Notes under the pieces: model-generated
Seen by the model: only the letters and a program-made list of their open reading frames with translations
Told to the model about the DNA's origin: nothing
Databases searched by the model: none
Shown: positions 35,415 through 46,749 of the stretch, piece after piece
Layout: every line of letters begins with the position of its first letter
Numbering within the stretch: position 1 is the first letter of the stretch
Made by a program: the position numbers and the translations under genes
Assembly: GCF_947495925.1 (NCBI RefSeq)
Contig: NZ_CANMAU010000005.1
Coordinates: 310,001-374,000 of the forward strand
Source of the DNA: an uncultured Algibacter sp.
GTDB lineage: Bacteria; Bacteroidota; Bacteroidia; Flavobacteriales; Flavobacteriaceae
Direction: 5' to 3'
DNA length: 64,000 nucleotides

Positions 35415-36653
35415 ATGACTATGGCATTTAAACCCGCAAATAACATACAAGATTTACAATACTTTGGAGAATTTGGAGGTGTAAACCCATCAATTTCAGA
35501 TTCATCAACATACACATTCCTATCGGCTAAAACCATGTTTGATACTTTTGAAGGAAACGCTGATGGGTGCTATTTATACTCGAGACATTCTTCGCCTTCC
35601 AACTTATATCTCGGTGAAGCTCTTGCCGCCATGGAAGGTACGGAAACAGCAAACGTATCAGCCTCAGGAATGGGAGCCATTACCCCTGTGATTATGCAAT
35701 TGTGTGGTGCTGGAGATCATATAGTATCTAGTAGAACAATTTACGGTGGCACTTATGCCTTTTTGAAAAATTTCACACCAAAATTCAATATTTCTACAAG
35801 TTTTGTTGATATAACGAAACTTGATTTGGTTGAAGCATTGATTAATGATAATACCAAAATGATATATTGCGAATCAGTGAGTAATCCCCTATTGGAAGTT
35901 GCTGATATACAAGGTTTAGCTAAACTTGCTACAAAATATAATTTAAAGCTGGTTGTTGATAACACATTTTCCCCACTATCCATTTCTCCAGCTGAATTAG
36001 GTGCAGACGTAATAATACATAGTTTAACCAAATTCATTAATGGGTCAAGTGATACTGTAGGTGGTGTGGTTTGTAGTACACAGGAATTTATAGACCAATT
36101 ACGCAATGTAAATGATGGCGCCTCTATGCTTTTAGGATCGACCATGGACAGTTTAAGAGCAGCTTCTGTTTTAAAAAACCTTAGAACACTGCATATAAGA
36201 ATGCAACAGCACAGTAAAAACGCCATGTATTTAGCTCAGAAATTTGAAGCGGATGGCTTAAAAACAGTTTATCCCGGACTCGAATCACATCCATCACATC
36301 TCTTATTCAAAAATATGATGAACGAAGCCTATGGCTTTGGTGGCATGCTCACTATAGATGTAGGTTCTCTAGACAAGGCTAATGAACTTATGGAAATGAT
36401 GCAAGATGAAAATTTAGGGTATCTAGCCGTAAGCTTAGGTTTTTACAAAACTTTATTTAGCGCCCCAGGAAGTTCAACATCTTCTGAAATTCCTGAAGAA
36501 GAACAAAAGGACATGGGGTTAACAGATGGTTTAATTCGTTTTTCTATTGGTTTAGATGCCAATATTGAACGCACATACAATACCATGCGAACGTGCATGG
36601 AAACTCTAAACATTTTGCCTCATATAAACCATACCAAGCTTGCGAAACTTTAA
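35415..36653 (+). CDS. PLP-dependent Cys/Met metabolism enzyme, methionine gamma-lyase-like
   Basis: 412 residues of the trans-sulfuration (Cys/Met metabolism) PLP family. Landmarks: GCYLYSRHSSPSNLYLGEAL near the N-terminus, ASGMGAITPVIMQLCGAGD, VDNTFSPLSISPAELGAD, and the PLP lysine in IIHSLTKFINGSSDTVGG. Methionine gamma-lyase splits methionine to 2-oxobutyrate, methanethiol and ammonia; cystathionine lyase or synthase activity is the alternative. The divergent Lrp gene supports an amino-acid-catabolic role. Confidence 0.85.
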   Translation: MTMAFKPANNIQDLQYFGEFGGVNPSISDSSTYTFLSAKTMFDTFEGNADGCYLYSRHSSPSNLYLGEALAAMEGTETANVSASGMGAITPVIMQLCGAGDHIVSSRTIYGGTYAFLKNFTPKFNISTSFVDITKLDLVEALINDNTKMIYCESVSNPLLEVADIQGLAKLATKYNLKLVVDNTFSPLSISPAELGADVIIHSLTKFINGSSDTVGGVVCSTQEFIDQLRNVNDGASMLLGSTMDSLRAASVLKNLRTLHIRMQQHSKNAMYLAQKFEADGLKTVYPGLESHPSHLLFKNMMNEAYGFGGMLTIDVGSLDKANELMEMMQDENLGYLAVSLGFYKTLFSAPGSSTSSEIPEEEQKDMGLTDGLIRFSIGLDANIERTYNTMRTCMETLNILPHINHTKLAKL

Positions 36654-36742
36654 ATAAGCGTATAATAGAACCACTCGCTTATTACATACTAAATATTTAA
36701 ACTAGCCAAAGCATAAAGCGTGTATGGTGAATATTCATAAAA

Positions 36743-37765
36743 TTAGATGCCTTTAACGCGTTTCCAAAGTGAAGCTAGCGCATTACCTAGGCTGTCAAAT
36801 TTAGGTTCAAACGGTTTCATATTTAGTCGATTCTTATCCTTATATAGCAACAAACTAAATACAGATGAATCAGGATCGTTTAAATCAAGAAGCGGATAAC
36901 GCAAATCATTATAGCGGTATTCTAATTCACTTATTTTATAAACACTGTAGAAATTATTACTAAACCAAGCAAGACTTGCTATATCGTCATATTCAGATGG
37001 TTTTAAATCACGCTTTTTGGGGACTTCGGTGAATTTTAAAAACCTATTTTTAGTATCGAATAATGAATAGTCTGCCACATAATAAGTATCAGCAGTTTCA
37101 GCTATACCATACCATAACACATTATTAAAAATGGCTGGCTGAGTACTAAATCTTATATAATCAATATGACTTTCTTCCGCCGATTTTCTAAAAACCGAAT
37201 CAATATATAATTTGTTTCCAATAGAAAATAGCATATAAGCAGAACTCATACCTAATCCTAACTTTAACCAGAGTCTTCTTTTGCTCGATGCGCGTTTAAA
37301 AAACATAAGCACTATTACACAAATTAAAAAAGGCAAGGTATATATTGGATCGACAACCGCTATATTATTAAAAGCCACTCTGTAATTACTTATTGGAGCA
37401 AAGAGTTGTGTGCCGTAAGGTGTAAAACAATCTAATATGGGATGTGTAAAAAGCGACCAAAAAAACAAACTTATCCAATCATTTCTCGTAGTGGTACCCT
37501 GCCGATTTCCAGTATTGTATAATTTACATACCAGCCAACCCAATAATAAAGCTGCAATAATCGAAAAAAATATCGAGTGCATAAATCCACGATGAAAAAG
37601 CATAGCATCTATTTCATTCCCAAATAACAAACTACCTACATAAACATCTAAGTCTGGTATGGTTCCACCAATGGCACCAAACAGTAAAGCCTTATTTCCA
37701 TTTTTTTTTCCTAAAACAGCTTCTCCACAAGCCGCTCCTAACACAATTTGGGTTAATGAATCCAT
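36743..37765 (-). CDS. Membrane-bound metal-dependent hydrolase (YdjM/DUF457 type)
   Basis: 340 residues. The N-terminal membrane domain begins MDSLTQIVLGAACGEAVLGK and has GGTIPDLDVYVG and LFHRGFMHSIFFS, the conserved Asp and His residues of the LexA-binding/YdjM metal-dependent hydrolase family. After four or five helices, a periplasmic C-terminal extension follows (from about residue 180). Biochemical function is not known. It stands between a plus-strand gene and the NhaC gene, convergent with one and divergent from the other. Confidence 0.85.
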   Translation of the reverse strand: MDSLTQIVLGAACGEAVLGKKNGNKALLFGAIGGTIPDLDVYVGSLLFGNEIDAMLFHRGFMHSIFFSIIAALLLGWLVCKLYNTGNRQGTTTRNDWISLFFWSLFTHPILDCFTPYGTQLFAPISNYRVAFNNIAVVDPIYTLPFLICVIVLMFFKRASSKRRLWLKLGLGMSSAYMLFSIGNKLYIDSVFRKSAEESHIDYIRFSTQPAIFNNVLWYGIAETADTYYVADYSLFDTKNRFLKFTEVPKKRDLKPSEYDDIASLAWFSNNFYSVYKISELEYRYNDLRYPLLDLNDPDSSVFSLLLYKDKNRLNMKPFEPKFDSLGNALASLWKRVKGI

Positions 37766-37862
37766 AGTCTTTTTTATAGCTAATGGCTAAAATACTGAAC
37801 TATTCGCATTTGCATAGCATTATTGAAAATCGTAACATTACAAGTGAAATTCAAAAAGCCTT

Positions 37863-39347
37863 ATGGATAGCCAAAACATTGTACCAAAAGAACCACGGGA
37901 CGAAAATATTATTGAAAATAAAGAACTTAATATTTGGGAAGCTTTAATTCCTGTTTTCGCTCTAGTTATCATGTTGTTTTTCAATGTGTTTTTTGTTTAT
38001 GGAGACGATGCATTAAATGGTAGTAATCAGTTTATTTTGCTATTAGGTGCGGCCGTTGCTGCTATAGTTGGTTTTTACAATAAAGTATCTTACAAGCAAA
38101 TGCTTGATGAAGTTGCTGAAAATATTAAATCTGCAGCTGGCGCTATTTTAATTCTATTAATGGTTGGAGCATTGGCAGGTACTTGGCTAATAAGTGGCAT
38201 TATTCCTTCTATGATTTATTATGGACTACAATTATTAAATCCAACAATATTTTTAGCGGCTTGTGTTGTTATATGCGCCATTATATCGATAGCCACAGGT
38301 AGTTCATGGACTACTTCGGCAACTGTAGGTATAGCCCTAATTGGTATTGGAGAAACTCTTGGAATTTCATTAGGTATGACAGCCGGCGCGGTACTTTCAG
38401 GCGCATATTTTGGAGATAAAATGTCGCCACTAAGTGATACAACAAATTTAGCACCTGCAATGGCTGGAGGCGAATTGTTTTCTCATATTAAATATATGTC
38501 GCTTACAACTGTACCTACAATTGTAGCTACAATATTGGTATTTATAATAATAGGTTTCAATATTGACATTTCAGGAACGCCTAATATTTCGGATAAACTT
38601 TCAGCCATAAGAGAAGGCTTTAATATTACTCCTTGGCTTTTTTTAGTTCCTATTGTGTTGATTTTTTTAATAGTAAAAAAAACGCCTCCTTTAGTAGCTC
38701 TTCTTATAGGTACAATTTTAGGAGGTATCGCTGCAATAATTGCACAACCCAATATTGTGGTAACGGTTGCCGAGGCTGACTCATTTTCTTTTCATTCAGC
38801 ATATAAAGGTGTTATGAATGCTATTACAATCGATACTTCAGTGCAAACCTCAAGCGAAGAGCTTAATGATTTGTTTTCTTCAGGAGGTATGAAAGGCATG
38901 CTAAAAACGATCTGGTTAATAATCTGTGCCATGGTTTTTGGTGGTGTAATGGATGCTATAGGAGCACTAGCCAGAATTAGTCAAGCCTTATTGAGTTTAG
39001 CTTCAACAACATTTGGGCTGTTTGCAAGTACGGTAGCCAGTTGTTTGGCTTTAAATGTAACCGCGTCAGACCAATATTTAGCTTTAGTCGTTCCGGGCAA
39101 AATGTTTAAAAAAGCTTATGAAGACAAAAACCTCGCTCCTGAAAATTTAAGTAGAACACTTGAAGATTCTGGAACAGTAACATCAGTCCTTGTGCCTTGG
39201 AATACCTGTGGCGCTTATCAGTCAGGCGTTTTGGGTGTACCCGTTGCAGATTATTTTTTCTTTGCTGTTTTTAATTGGTTAAGTCCATTTACAACGCTTT
39301 TGTTTGCCGCTTTCAGAATAAAAATCAAACAGCTAAGGTCAAAATAG
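37863..39347 (+). CDS. nhaC: Na+/H+ antiporter NhaC family
   Basis: 494 residues with about 11-12 membrane helices. Family landmarks: ISIATGSSWTTSATVGIALI, SGAYFGDKMSPLSDTTNLAP, and a C-terminal VLVPWNTCGAYQSGVLGVP. NhaC antiporters exchange sodium for protons (or in some cases malate/lactate), important for marine bacteria. Length and motifs are complete; the exact cargo is unproven. Confidence 0.93.
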   Translation: MDSQNIVPKEPRDENIIENKELNIWEALIPVFALVIMLFFNVFFVYGDDALNGSNQFILLLGAAVAAIVGFYNKVSYKQMLDEVAENIKSAAGAILILLMVGALAGTWLISGIIPSMIYYGLQLLNPTIFLAACVVICAIISIATGSSWTTSATVGIALIGIGETLGISLGMTAGAVLSGAYFGDKMSPLSDTTNLAPAMAGGELFSHIKYMSLTTVPTIVATILVFIIIGFNIDISGTPNISDKLSAIREGFNITPWLFLVPIVLIFLIVKKTPPLVALLIGTILGGIAAIIAQPNIVVTVAEADSFSFHSAYKGVMNAITIDTSVQTSSEELNDLFSSGGMKGMLKTIWLIICAMVFGGVMDAIGALARISQALLSLASTTFGLFASTVASCLALNVTASDQYLALVVPGKMFKKAYEDKNLAPENLSRTLEDSGTVTSVLVPWNTCGAYQSGVLGVPVADYFFFAVFNWLSPFTTLLFAAFRIKIKQLRSK

Positions 39348-39351
39348 AATA

Positions 39352-39456
39352 CGCTTATATGAACAGAAACATGGTTTGTTAGAAACTGGAAGACCCTCAC
39401 AAGAAATTATTAAAGCACTTGTTGAAAAACGGTGGATAAACCAGCTAAATAAATAG
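39352..39456 (+). pseudogene. C-terminal remnant of an unidentified gene
   Basis: A 34-codon frame without any start codon, RLYEQKHGLLETGRPSQEII and then KALVEKRWINQLNK, ending in TAG. Its peptide has normal protein character, but no upstream part exists because the NhaC stop is only 4 bp away. It looks like the tail of a lost gene next to the broken sulfatase gene. Confidence 0.45.
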
Positions 39457-39522
39457 AGACTAAAAAACTAATAGCTTAATTAATTATCTTGTAAACAAGA
39501 ATAACCTTAACATTTTAGATTT

Positions 39523-41078
39523 ATGAAAAAAACAAGACTATCTGTTGCGATGATTTTATTGATTATCGCTGGTACCTAGGCACAAAAAAAAGGAGAAAAA
39601 CCCAATATACTTGTGGTTTGGGGTGACGACATTAGGCAGTTTAATGTAAGTGCCTACAATACCGGTATGATGGGCTATAAAACCCCTAATATTGACCGCA
39701 TAGGAAAGGAAGGCGCCACATTTAAAGACTGGTATGGACAAAAAAGTTGTACCGCAGGACGTGCCGCTTTTATTACAGGGCAATCCCCCATTAGAACAGG
39801 CTTAACAAAAGTAGGTTTACCTAGTGCTCCTGAAGGTATGAAAATAGAAGACCCTACTATTGCTGCCATGCTTAAAGATCATGGCTATACTACAGGGCAG
39901 TTTGGGGAAAATCACTTAGGTGATAGAGATGAAATGCTACCAACTAACCACGGCTTCGATGAATTTTTTGGAAACCTTTACCATTTAAATGCGGAGGAAG
40001 AACCTGAATTACCAGATTATCCTGCAGATTTCAAATTTGAAGATGGTAGTACCATGAAAGAACGCTTTGGGACTAGAGGTGTTATACATTCTTATGCCGA
40101 TGGTAGAATTGAAGACACAGGACCATTGACAAAGAAAAGAATGGAAACAGCAGACATTGAAGTAACTAATGCTGCTTTTCGCTTTATGGCTGATGCTGTA
40201 AAAGATGACAAACCATTCTTTGTGTAGTGGAACAGAACACGTATGCACGTATGGACTTACCTTAAGCCAGAGTCTGAAGGAAAAACAGGGTTAGGCGTAT
40301 ATGCAGATGGCATGGTTGAACATGATGCTATGGTGGGGCAATTATTAGACAAGCTAGAGGAATTAGGTATTGCAGACAATACCATTGTCATGTATTCTAC
40401 AGATAATGGTGCTAAAGTATTTACTTGGCCTGATGGAGGAACAACCATGTTTGCTGGAGAAAAAGCCACACAGTGGGAAGGTGGTTTCCGTGTGCCCACA
40501 GTTATCAGATGGCCAGGTGTGATTGAACCCGGTACAATTATTAATGATATAGGCGCCCATGAAGATATGTTTCCTAGGTTCTTAGCGGCAGCTGGAGATA
40601 CAGATGTAAAAGAAAACCTTAAAAAAGGCACAAAAGGGAAATCTTTGGGAAGAGATTATAAAGTTCACTTAGATGGTTATAACCTTATTCCTGCATTAAC
40701 AGCTAAAGAAAACTGGCCAAGTAAAGAATTTTATACTGGACAGATGATGGCAATGTAGCTGCGTTAAGATATAATAACTGGAAAATTACCTTTTTAGGAC
40801 AGAATGGCCACGGCATGCACGTTTGGCAACAGCCTTATGAACAATTACGCATGCCTATGGTAGGAAACTTAAGATCTGATCCTTTTGAAAGAGCACATCA
40901 TGAAACGATTGGATATGGAAAATGGCAATTTGAACATATGTTTGTTTTCGCTCCTGCAGGAATTTATGTTGGCAACTGGCTACAAAGCTTTAAAGAGTTC
41001 CCTCCTGGTCAAAAACCAGGTAGTTTTAGTCTAGATCGTGTTATGGAACAAGTAACAAAAGGAGCTAGAGACAAATAA
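39523..41078 (+). pseudogene. Sulfatase (arylsulfatase, formylglycine type), broken
   Basis: Read through, this would be a sulfatase of about 517 residues. It starts MKKTRLSVAMILLIIAGT as a signal peptide. The formylglycine motif is intact as SCTAGRAAF, and later EGGFRVPTVIRWPGVI fits the family. Three lesions are seen: TAG at 39577-39579 just after the signal core, TAG at 40225-40227 where the family has FFVWWNSTRM-like sequence (here FFV-stop-WNRTRM, probably TGG to TAG), and an extra TA at about 40732 that shifts the frame (FYTGQMM instead of YWTDDGNVAAL). The third segment then continues to 41078. It was probably a carbohydrate sulfatase for algal galactans. Confidence 0.9.
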
Positions 41079-41461
41079 AAAACCCTTATTAATAGCAGTA
41101 TGTATGAAGCAAAAACCGAGTAGCTAGTTACTAGGTTTTTGTTTTAAATCATCAACTTGATGTGCTGATAACCCAACGTATTTTCCAAAGAAAAATAAAA
41201 CTACTAATTATAATTCTTATTCATTTGGAGCTAACCTGAACATGATGTTCTGGTAGAACTTAGTAATAATAATAACAAGTCTTTATGTTTACGCGTTAAG
41301 GCCTGTTTTTTTTATCAAAAAAATCACCTATTATTTTTAACGTATTGATAAAGAATTCTCCAATAATTACATATTTCTTATTCTTTAAATCTTAATAAGC
41401 AAAATCTATAGATTAATAAGAAATTAAAATTTCTATTTCCACTAAAACTAACACCTAGTTC
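41079..41461. other. Intergenic region after the sulfatase remnant
   Basis: About 380 bp without a gene. A hairpin is present near 41111-41143 (AGTA-GCTAG-TTACT flanked by AAACC and GGTTTTTG) and can end sulfatase transcripts. The rest is AT-rich and leads to the peroxiredoxin promoter. Confidence 0.5.
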
Positions 41462-41469
41462 TATATTTG
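41462..41469 (+). promoter_or_regulatory. -7 box (TATATTTG) of the peroxiredoxin gene
   Basis: TATATTTG 36 bp upstream of the peroxiredoxin ATG matches the Bacteroidetes -7 consensus. The expected -33 position has no perfect TTTG. Confidence 0.55.
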
Positions 41470-41505
41470 CACTTTGAAAATTATTAACATTTAAAACATA
41501 TAAAA

Positions 41506-42150
41506 ATGACATTAGTAGGAAAAAAATTTCCAGATTTAAACGTTGACGCAATGAATGAGATGGGGGATACTTTTAAAGTAAACGTTCTTGAGGAAGCGGT
41601 TAACAATAAGAAAAAAGTTGTATTGTTTTGGTACCCAAAAGATTTCACTTTTGTTTGCCCTACAGAATTACACGCTTTTCAATCAGCTTTAGCTGAATTC
41701 GAAAAAAGAAACACGATTGTAATTGGTGCTTCTTGCGATACTCCTGAAGTACATTTTGCATGGTTAAGCACGGCAAAAGACAATGGCGGTATTGAAGGCG
41801 TAACCTACCCTATTTTAGCAGATAGCAACAGAAATTTATCTAGTGTTTTAGGTATTCTAGACATCACAAACGAAACTTTTGATGAAGAGACTGGTACCGT
41901 GCAAGTTGAAGGAGATAATGTGACTTATAGAGCAACTTATATTATTGATGAAGATGGTATAGTACAACACGAAAGCATTAACAATATGCCATTAGGGAGA
42001 AACGTTGGAGAATATTTGCGCTTAGTTGATGCGCTAACACACGTTCAGGAAAAAGGAGAAGTTTGTCCTGCAAATTGGGAAGAAGGTAAAAGTGCTATGA
42101 ATGCCAATGCGAAAGCTACTGCTGAGTATTTAGCAGCTCATGCTAACTAA
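41506..42150 (+). CDS. Typical 2-Cys peroxiredoxin (AhpC/TSA)
   Basis: 214 residues. The peroxidatic cysteine is in DFTFVCPTE (Cys51) and the resolving cysteine in GEVCPANW (Cys187). It reduces hydrogen peroxide and alkyl hydroperoxides. The thioredoxin-like gene 91 bp downstream is a likely electron donor. A hairpin between them suggests that the peroxiredoxin is made in excess. Confidence 0.95.
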   Translation: MTLVGKKFPDLNVDAMNEMGDTFKVNVLEEAVNNKKKVVLFWYPKDFTFVCPTELHAFQSALAEFEKRNTIVIGASCDTPEVHFAWLSTAKDNGGIEGVTYPILADSNRNLSSVLGILDITNETFDEETGTVQVEGDNVTYRATYIIDEDGIVQHESINNMPLGRNVGEYLRLVDALTHVQEKGEVCPANWEEGKSAMNANAKATAEYLAAHAN

Positions 42151-42175
42151 AGAGTTAAACATTATTGCAGCAAAG

Positions 42176-42215
42176 TGAAGCGACCAAATCGTCATACTCA
42201 GGTTGCTTCATTTTT
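42176..42215 (+). terminator. Terminator or attenuator between peroxiredoxin and thioredoxin genes
   Basis: TGAAGCGACC (42176-42185) pairs with GGTTGCTTCA (42201-42210), one G-U pair included, followed by TTTTT. It would stop much of the peroxiredoxin transcript and let a fraction through to the thioredoxin gene. Confidence 0.7.
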
Positions 42216-42241
42216 GTGGTAATAAATTTAAAACATAAATT

Positions 42242-42556
42242 ATGGTTAAAGAATTAAACGAAGATAATTTACAAAGCTTAGTTTCTGAAAACGATACTGT
42301 TGTGGTACAATATTCAGCGACTTGGTGTGGAAACTGTAGAATCATGAAACCAAAAGTTAAAAAGTTGGCTTCTGAGTTAGAAGATGTGACTTTTATTATC
42401 GCTGATGCGGAAAAGTTTCCTGAAAGTAGAAAATTAGCCACTGTTGATAATTTACCAACGTTCGCTACTTTTAAAAATGGGACCTTTGTGAACCAAGTTC
42501 AGACTAATAAATTTGATGTTTTAAAAGATTTAGTAAATGAAGTTACCAGTAATTAA
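42242..42556 (+). CDS. Thioredoxin-family protein (CGNC active site)
   Basis: 104 residues with a thioredoxin fold and active site ATWCGNCRIMKP (Cys29 and Cys32); the usual CGPC is CGNC, which will change its redox potential. The cis-Pro is in VDNLPTFATF. It likely reduces the upstream peroxiredoxin. The following gene starts inside its last 20 bp. Confidence 0.9.
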   Translation: MVKELNEDNLQSLVSENDTVVVQYSATWCGNCRIMKPKVKKLASELEDVTFIIADAEKFPESRKLATVDNLPTFATFKNGTFVNQVQTNKFDVLKDLVNEVTSN

Positions 42557-42794
42557 GCACTTAACACAATTTATTGAAGACAACGACGAAGATTATGTTG
42601 TTGAAACTATTGAGACTTTAGAAGCCTTAACAGAAGTATCTTCACTAAAAGACGAAGAATTAGATGTTATAGGCGAATTAATCTCGAATATGTATGGCGC
42701 CATTGAAGTCAACAAAATGACAAAAGATGGTATGCCTAAAAAAGAAGCTTTAAATAGTTTTATGGGCAGAGTTATGGGCTCAATAGATACATAA
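42537..42794 (+). CDS. DUF6952-type small protein
   Basis: 85 residues, acidic and helical (HLTQFIEDNDEDYVVETIET, then ELISNMYGAIEVNKMTKDG). It overlaps the thioredoxin gene by 20 bp and is almost always found after it in Flavobacteriia, so a linked role in peroxide handling is plausible. The function is unknown. Confidence 0.75.
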   Translation: MKLPVIKHLTQFIEDNDEDYVVETIETLEALTEVSSLKDEELDVIGELISNMYGAIEVNKMTKDGMPKKEALNSFMGRVMGSIDT

Positions 42795-42814
42795 TTGAAA
42801 AAGAAAAATGGATC

Positions 42815-42854
42815 TTAAAAAAAACCACTTTGTGTATGCAAAGTGGTTTTTTGC
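42815..42854. terminator. Terminator of the peroxiredoxin-thioredoxin operon
   Basis: AAAACCACTTTG and CAAAGTGGTTTT form a strong hairpin with a TGTATG loop, with A and T runs on the two sides. Confidence 0.85.
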
Positions 42855-42930
42855 TTTTATTATCCATAACTTTCTCCAAAATAGATTCTATTACACTGAT
42901 AATAAACACTTGGAAATAGACTAGGCCGTT

Positions 42931-43401
42931 TTATTCTAAAAGACCAATAATTTTTTGATATCCTTTATCTTTTGCATAGTCCACTGCTATTTTACCGGAC
43001 TTGTCGGTCACTGTTTTATCTGTACCATGTTTTAATAATAAGGCTACCATTTCAGTTTGGTCATACATGGAAGCAAAAATTAAGGGGGTATATCCTAAAT
43101 TGTTTTGTGCGTTTATTTGGGCTCCATGTTCTATCAAGTATTTGGCAATTGGAAGATTCCCTTTAAAAGACACACCTATTAAAGCTGTATTACCCATAGC
43201 ATCTACATCATCTACAGGCGCCTTTTGTGCTATTAAAATTTTGACTATGGCTACTTTATCAAAATAAGCAGCAAAAATTAAAGGGGTAAAACCCCTTGTA
43301 TCTTTAACATTAATAAGTCCTGGGGTCTTATCTAGTTGCGCTTTAAGTTGTTCTGGACTTCCAGATTGTATGGTATTAAAAAAGAGAGCGTTATCGTTCA
43401 T
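42931..43401 (-). CDS. Ankyrin repeat protein
   Basis: 156 residues made of about four ankyrin repeats (DTRGFTPLIFAAYFDKVAIV, DAMGNTALIGVSFKGNLPIA, NNLGYTPLIFASMYDQTEMV). It lies 62 bp downstream of katG in the same direction. In Pseudomonas an ankyrin gene (ankB) is paired with a catalase gene and is needed for catalase activity; a similar role here is inference. No signal peptide is evident, unlike AnkB. Confidence 0.88.
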   Translation of the reverse strand: MNDNALFFNTIQSGSPEQLKAQLDKTPGLINVKDTRGFTPLIFAAYFDKVAIVKILIAQKAPVDDVDAMGNTALIGVSFKGNLPIAKYLIEHGAQINAQNNLGYTPLIFASMYDQTEMVALLLKHGTDKTVTDKSGKIAVDYAKDKGYQKIIGLLE

Positions 43402-43417
43402 AAAGTCATTTAAATAG

Positions 43418-43452
43418 AACAGGGATGCATATAATAAACATGCACCCCTGTT
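43418..43452 (-). terminator. Hairpin between katG and the ankyrin gene
   Basis: AACAGGGATGCAT (43418-43430) pairs with ATGCACCCCTGTT (43440-43452). In the minus-strand RNA the single mismatch becomes a G-U pair. There is no T-run, so it is more likely an intercistronic stability or attenuation hairpin than a full terminator. Confidence 0.5.
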
Positions 43453-43463
43453 TATTAATCTAT

Positions 43464-45668
<2,205 letters not shown>

Positions 45669-45802
45669 TTATAATGTTTTTAAATTTCTTAATGAACTAA
45701 ATTTAATCATTTAATAGTCACAAATAAACAATTCTCTATTTCTTAACATTATTTGCCAATTGATAATATTTATGAAATAAAAAAACAGACTATTACTAAA
45801 CC

Positions 45803-45839
45803 TAAAAAAAAGCGCTACCTATAAAGTAGCACTTTTTTA
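45803..45839 (-). terminator. Terminator of the 45904-46749 gene
   Basis: AAAAAAGCGCTAC and GTAGCACTTTTTT form a hairpin with an A-run and a T-run; it is placed after the minus-strand lipoprotein gene and upstream of the katG promoter region. Confidence 0.75.
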
Positions 45840-45903
45840 ATTTCAATTTTAATAGGTCTTATATATCCATAATAATAACCTATTCTAAGGATTCTCTATA
45901 AAA

Positions 45904-46749
45904 CTAACTTGACTGTATTTTCACAGCTATGGTATACACTTTCATTTTTTCAGAAAAATCAAAATCAAGTTGATGATAATTAAGTCGATCTTGAACAAAC
46001 TTTTTAACATCTGCATTTTCAGTTTCTATTCCTAAAACAATAATTTGGTTAGCAGAGTTCACCGTTAATCTCACTTGGCCTTTAGAATTTTCATCTACTG
46101 CAAAATCAGGATTACGAAGCAACTCACCAATAGTTTCTGACAAGTCTTGTTTGTCTTTTTTGGCACTATCAGACATGCTTGCTTTAGGCATTTCCTTAAT
46201 TTCAGAAACTTGCTGCACTTGTGCTCTATCACTGTCTTCGCTTCTAGCGCTTGCGGAATCCCCAGAAGATACACTTGCCATTTTTTGCATAGCGGCAATA
46301 ACCTCAGAACTATTCCACATGCCTATTTGACGTACAATCTTGCCTTCAGCAAATCGATACGTTAAATGTACAGGAACATCCACAACCTGCTCACTTCCTT
46401 TTAATTTACATTGCCAATCTAGCCAACAATTTACCCAGGTCTCACCGTCATCTGTTACAACCATTTCATATTCCTGATCCTTATCTAAAAATTTACGACT
46501 TGAATAATTAGCTTCATTGCCTTTATGATATGCCAATAATTCGTCATTAGACATGGCTTTGGTTTTTGAATTGAAGTAGGTTTTGCAAGTATCAGCCATA
46601 GCACTGAAATCGTAATTCTTGGCGTTATATTCGCTTATAAGCGTTTTAACAACATCTATTTCAGGAGATTGTTGCGTGTAACGTTCTTTTGGCCGCTGGC
46701 AAGCTGTTAGACCAATTGCAAGCATTACTAACACTAATTTTGTCTTCAT
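45904..46749 (-). CDS. Lipoprotein with NTF2-like N-domain and a C-terminal beta domain
   Basis: 281 residues. The lipobox is AIGLTACQRP (Cys17). Residues about 28-160 look like an NTF2/SnoaL-type fold (VVKTLISEYNAKNYDFSAMA, DGETWVNCWLDWQCKL). A Ser/Asp-rich linker follows, then a TonB-C-like or similar small beta domain (SKGQVRLTVNSANQIIVLGI, FVQDRLNYHQLDF). Function unknown. Confidence 0.6.
   Translation of the reverse strand: MKTKLVLVMLAIGLTACQRPKERYTQQSPEIDVVKTLISEYNAKNYDFSAMADTCKTYFNSKTKAMSNDELLAYHKGNEANYSSRKFLDKDQEYEMVVTDDGETWVNCWLDWQCKLKGSEQVVDVPVHLTYRFAEGKIVRQIGMWNSSEVIAAMQKMASVSSGDSASARSEDSDRAQVQQVSEIKEMPKASMSDSAKKDKQDLSETIGELLRNPDFAVDENSKGQVRLTVNSANQIIVLGIETENADVKKFVQDRLNYHQLDFDFSEKMKVYTIAVKIQSS

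Noticed and set aside
39523-41078. TAG readthrough or amber recoding in the sulfatase gene
   Set aside because: The gene also has a 2-bp insertion that changes frame, and other genes in the window end normally at TAG. Decay is the simpler explanation.
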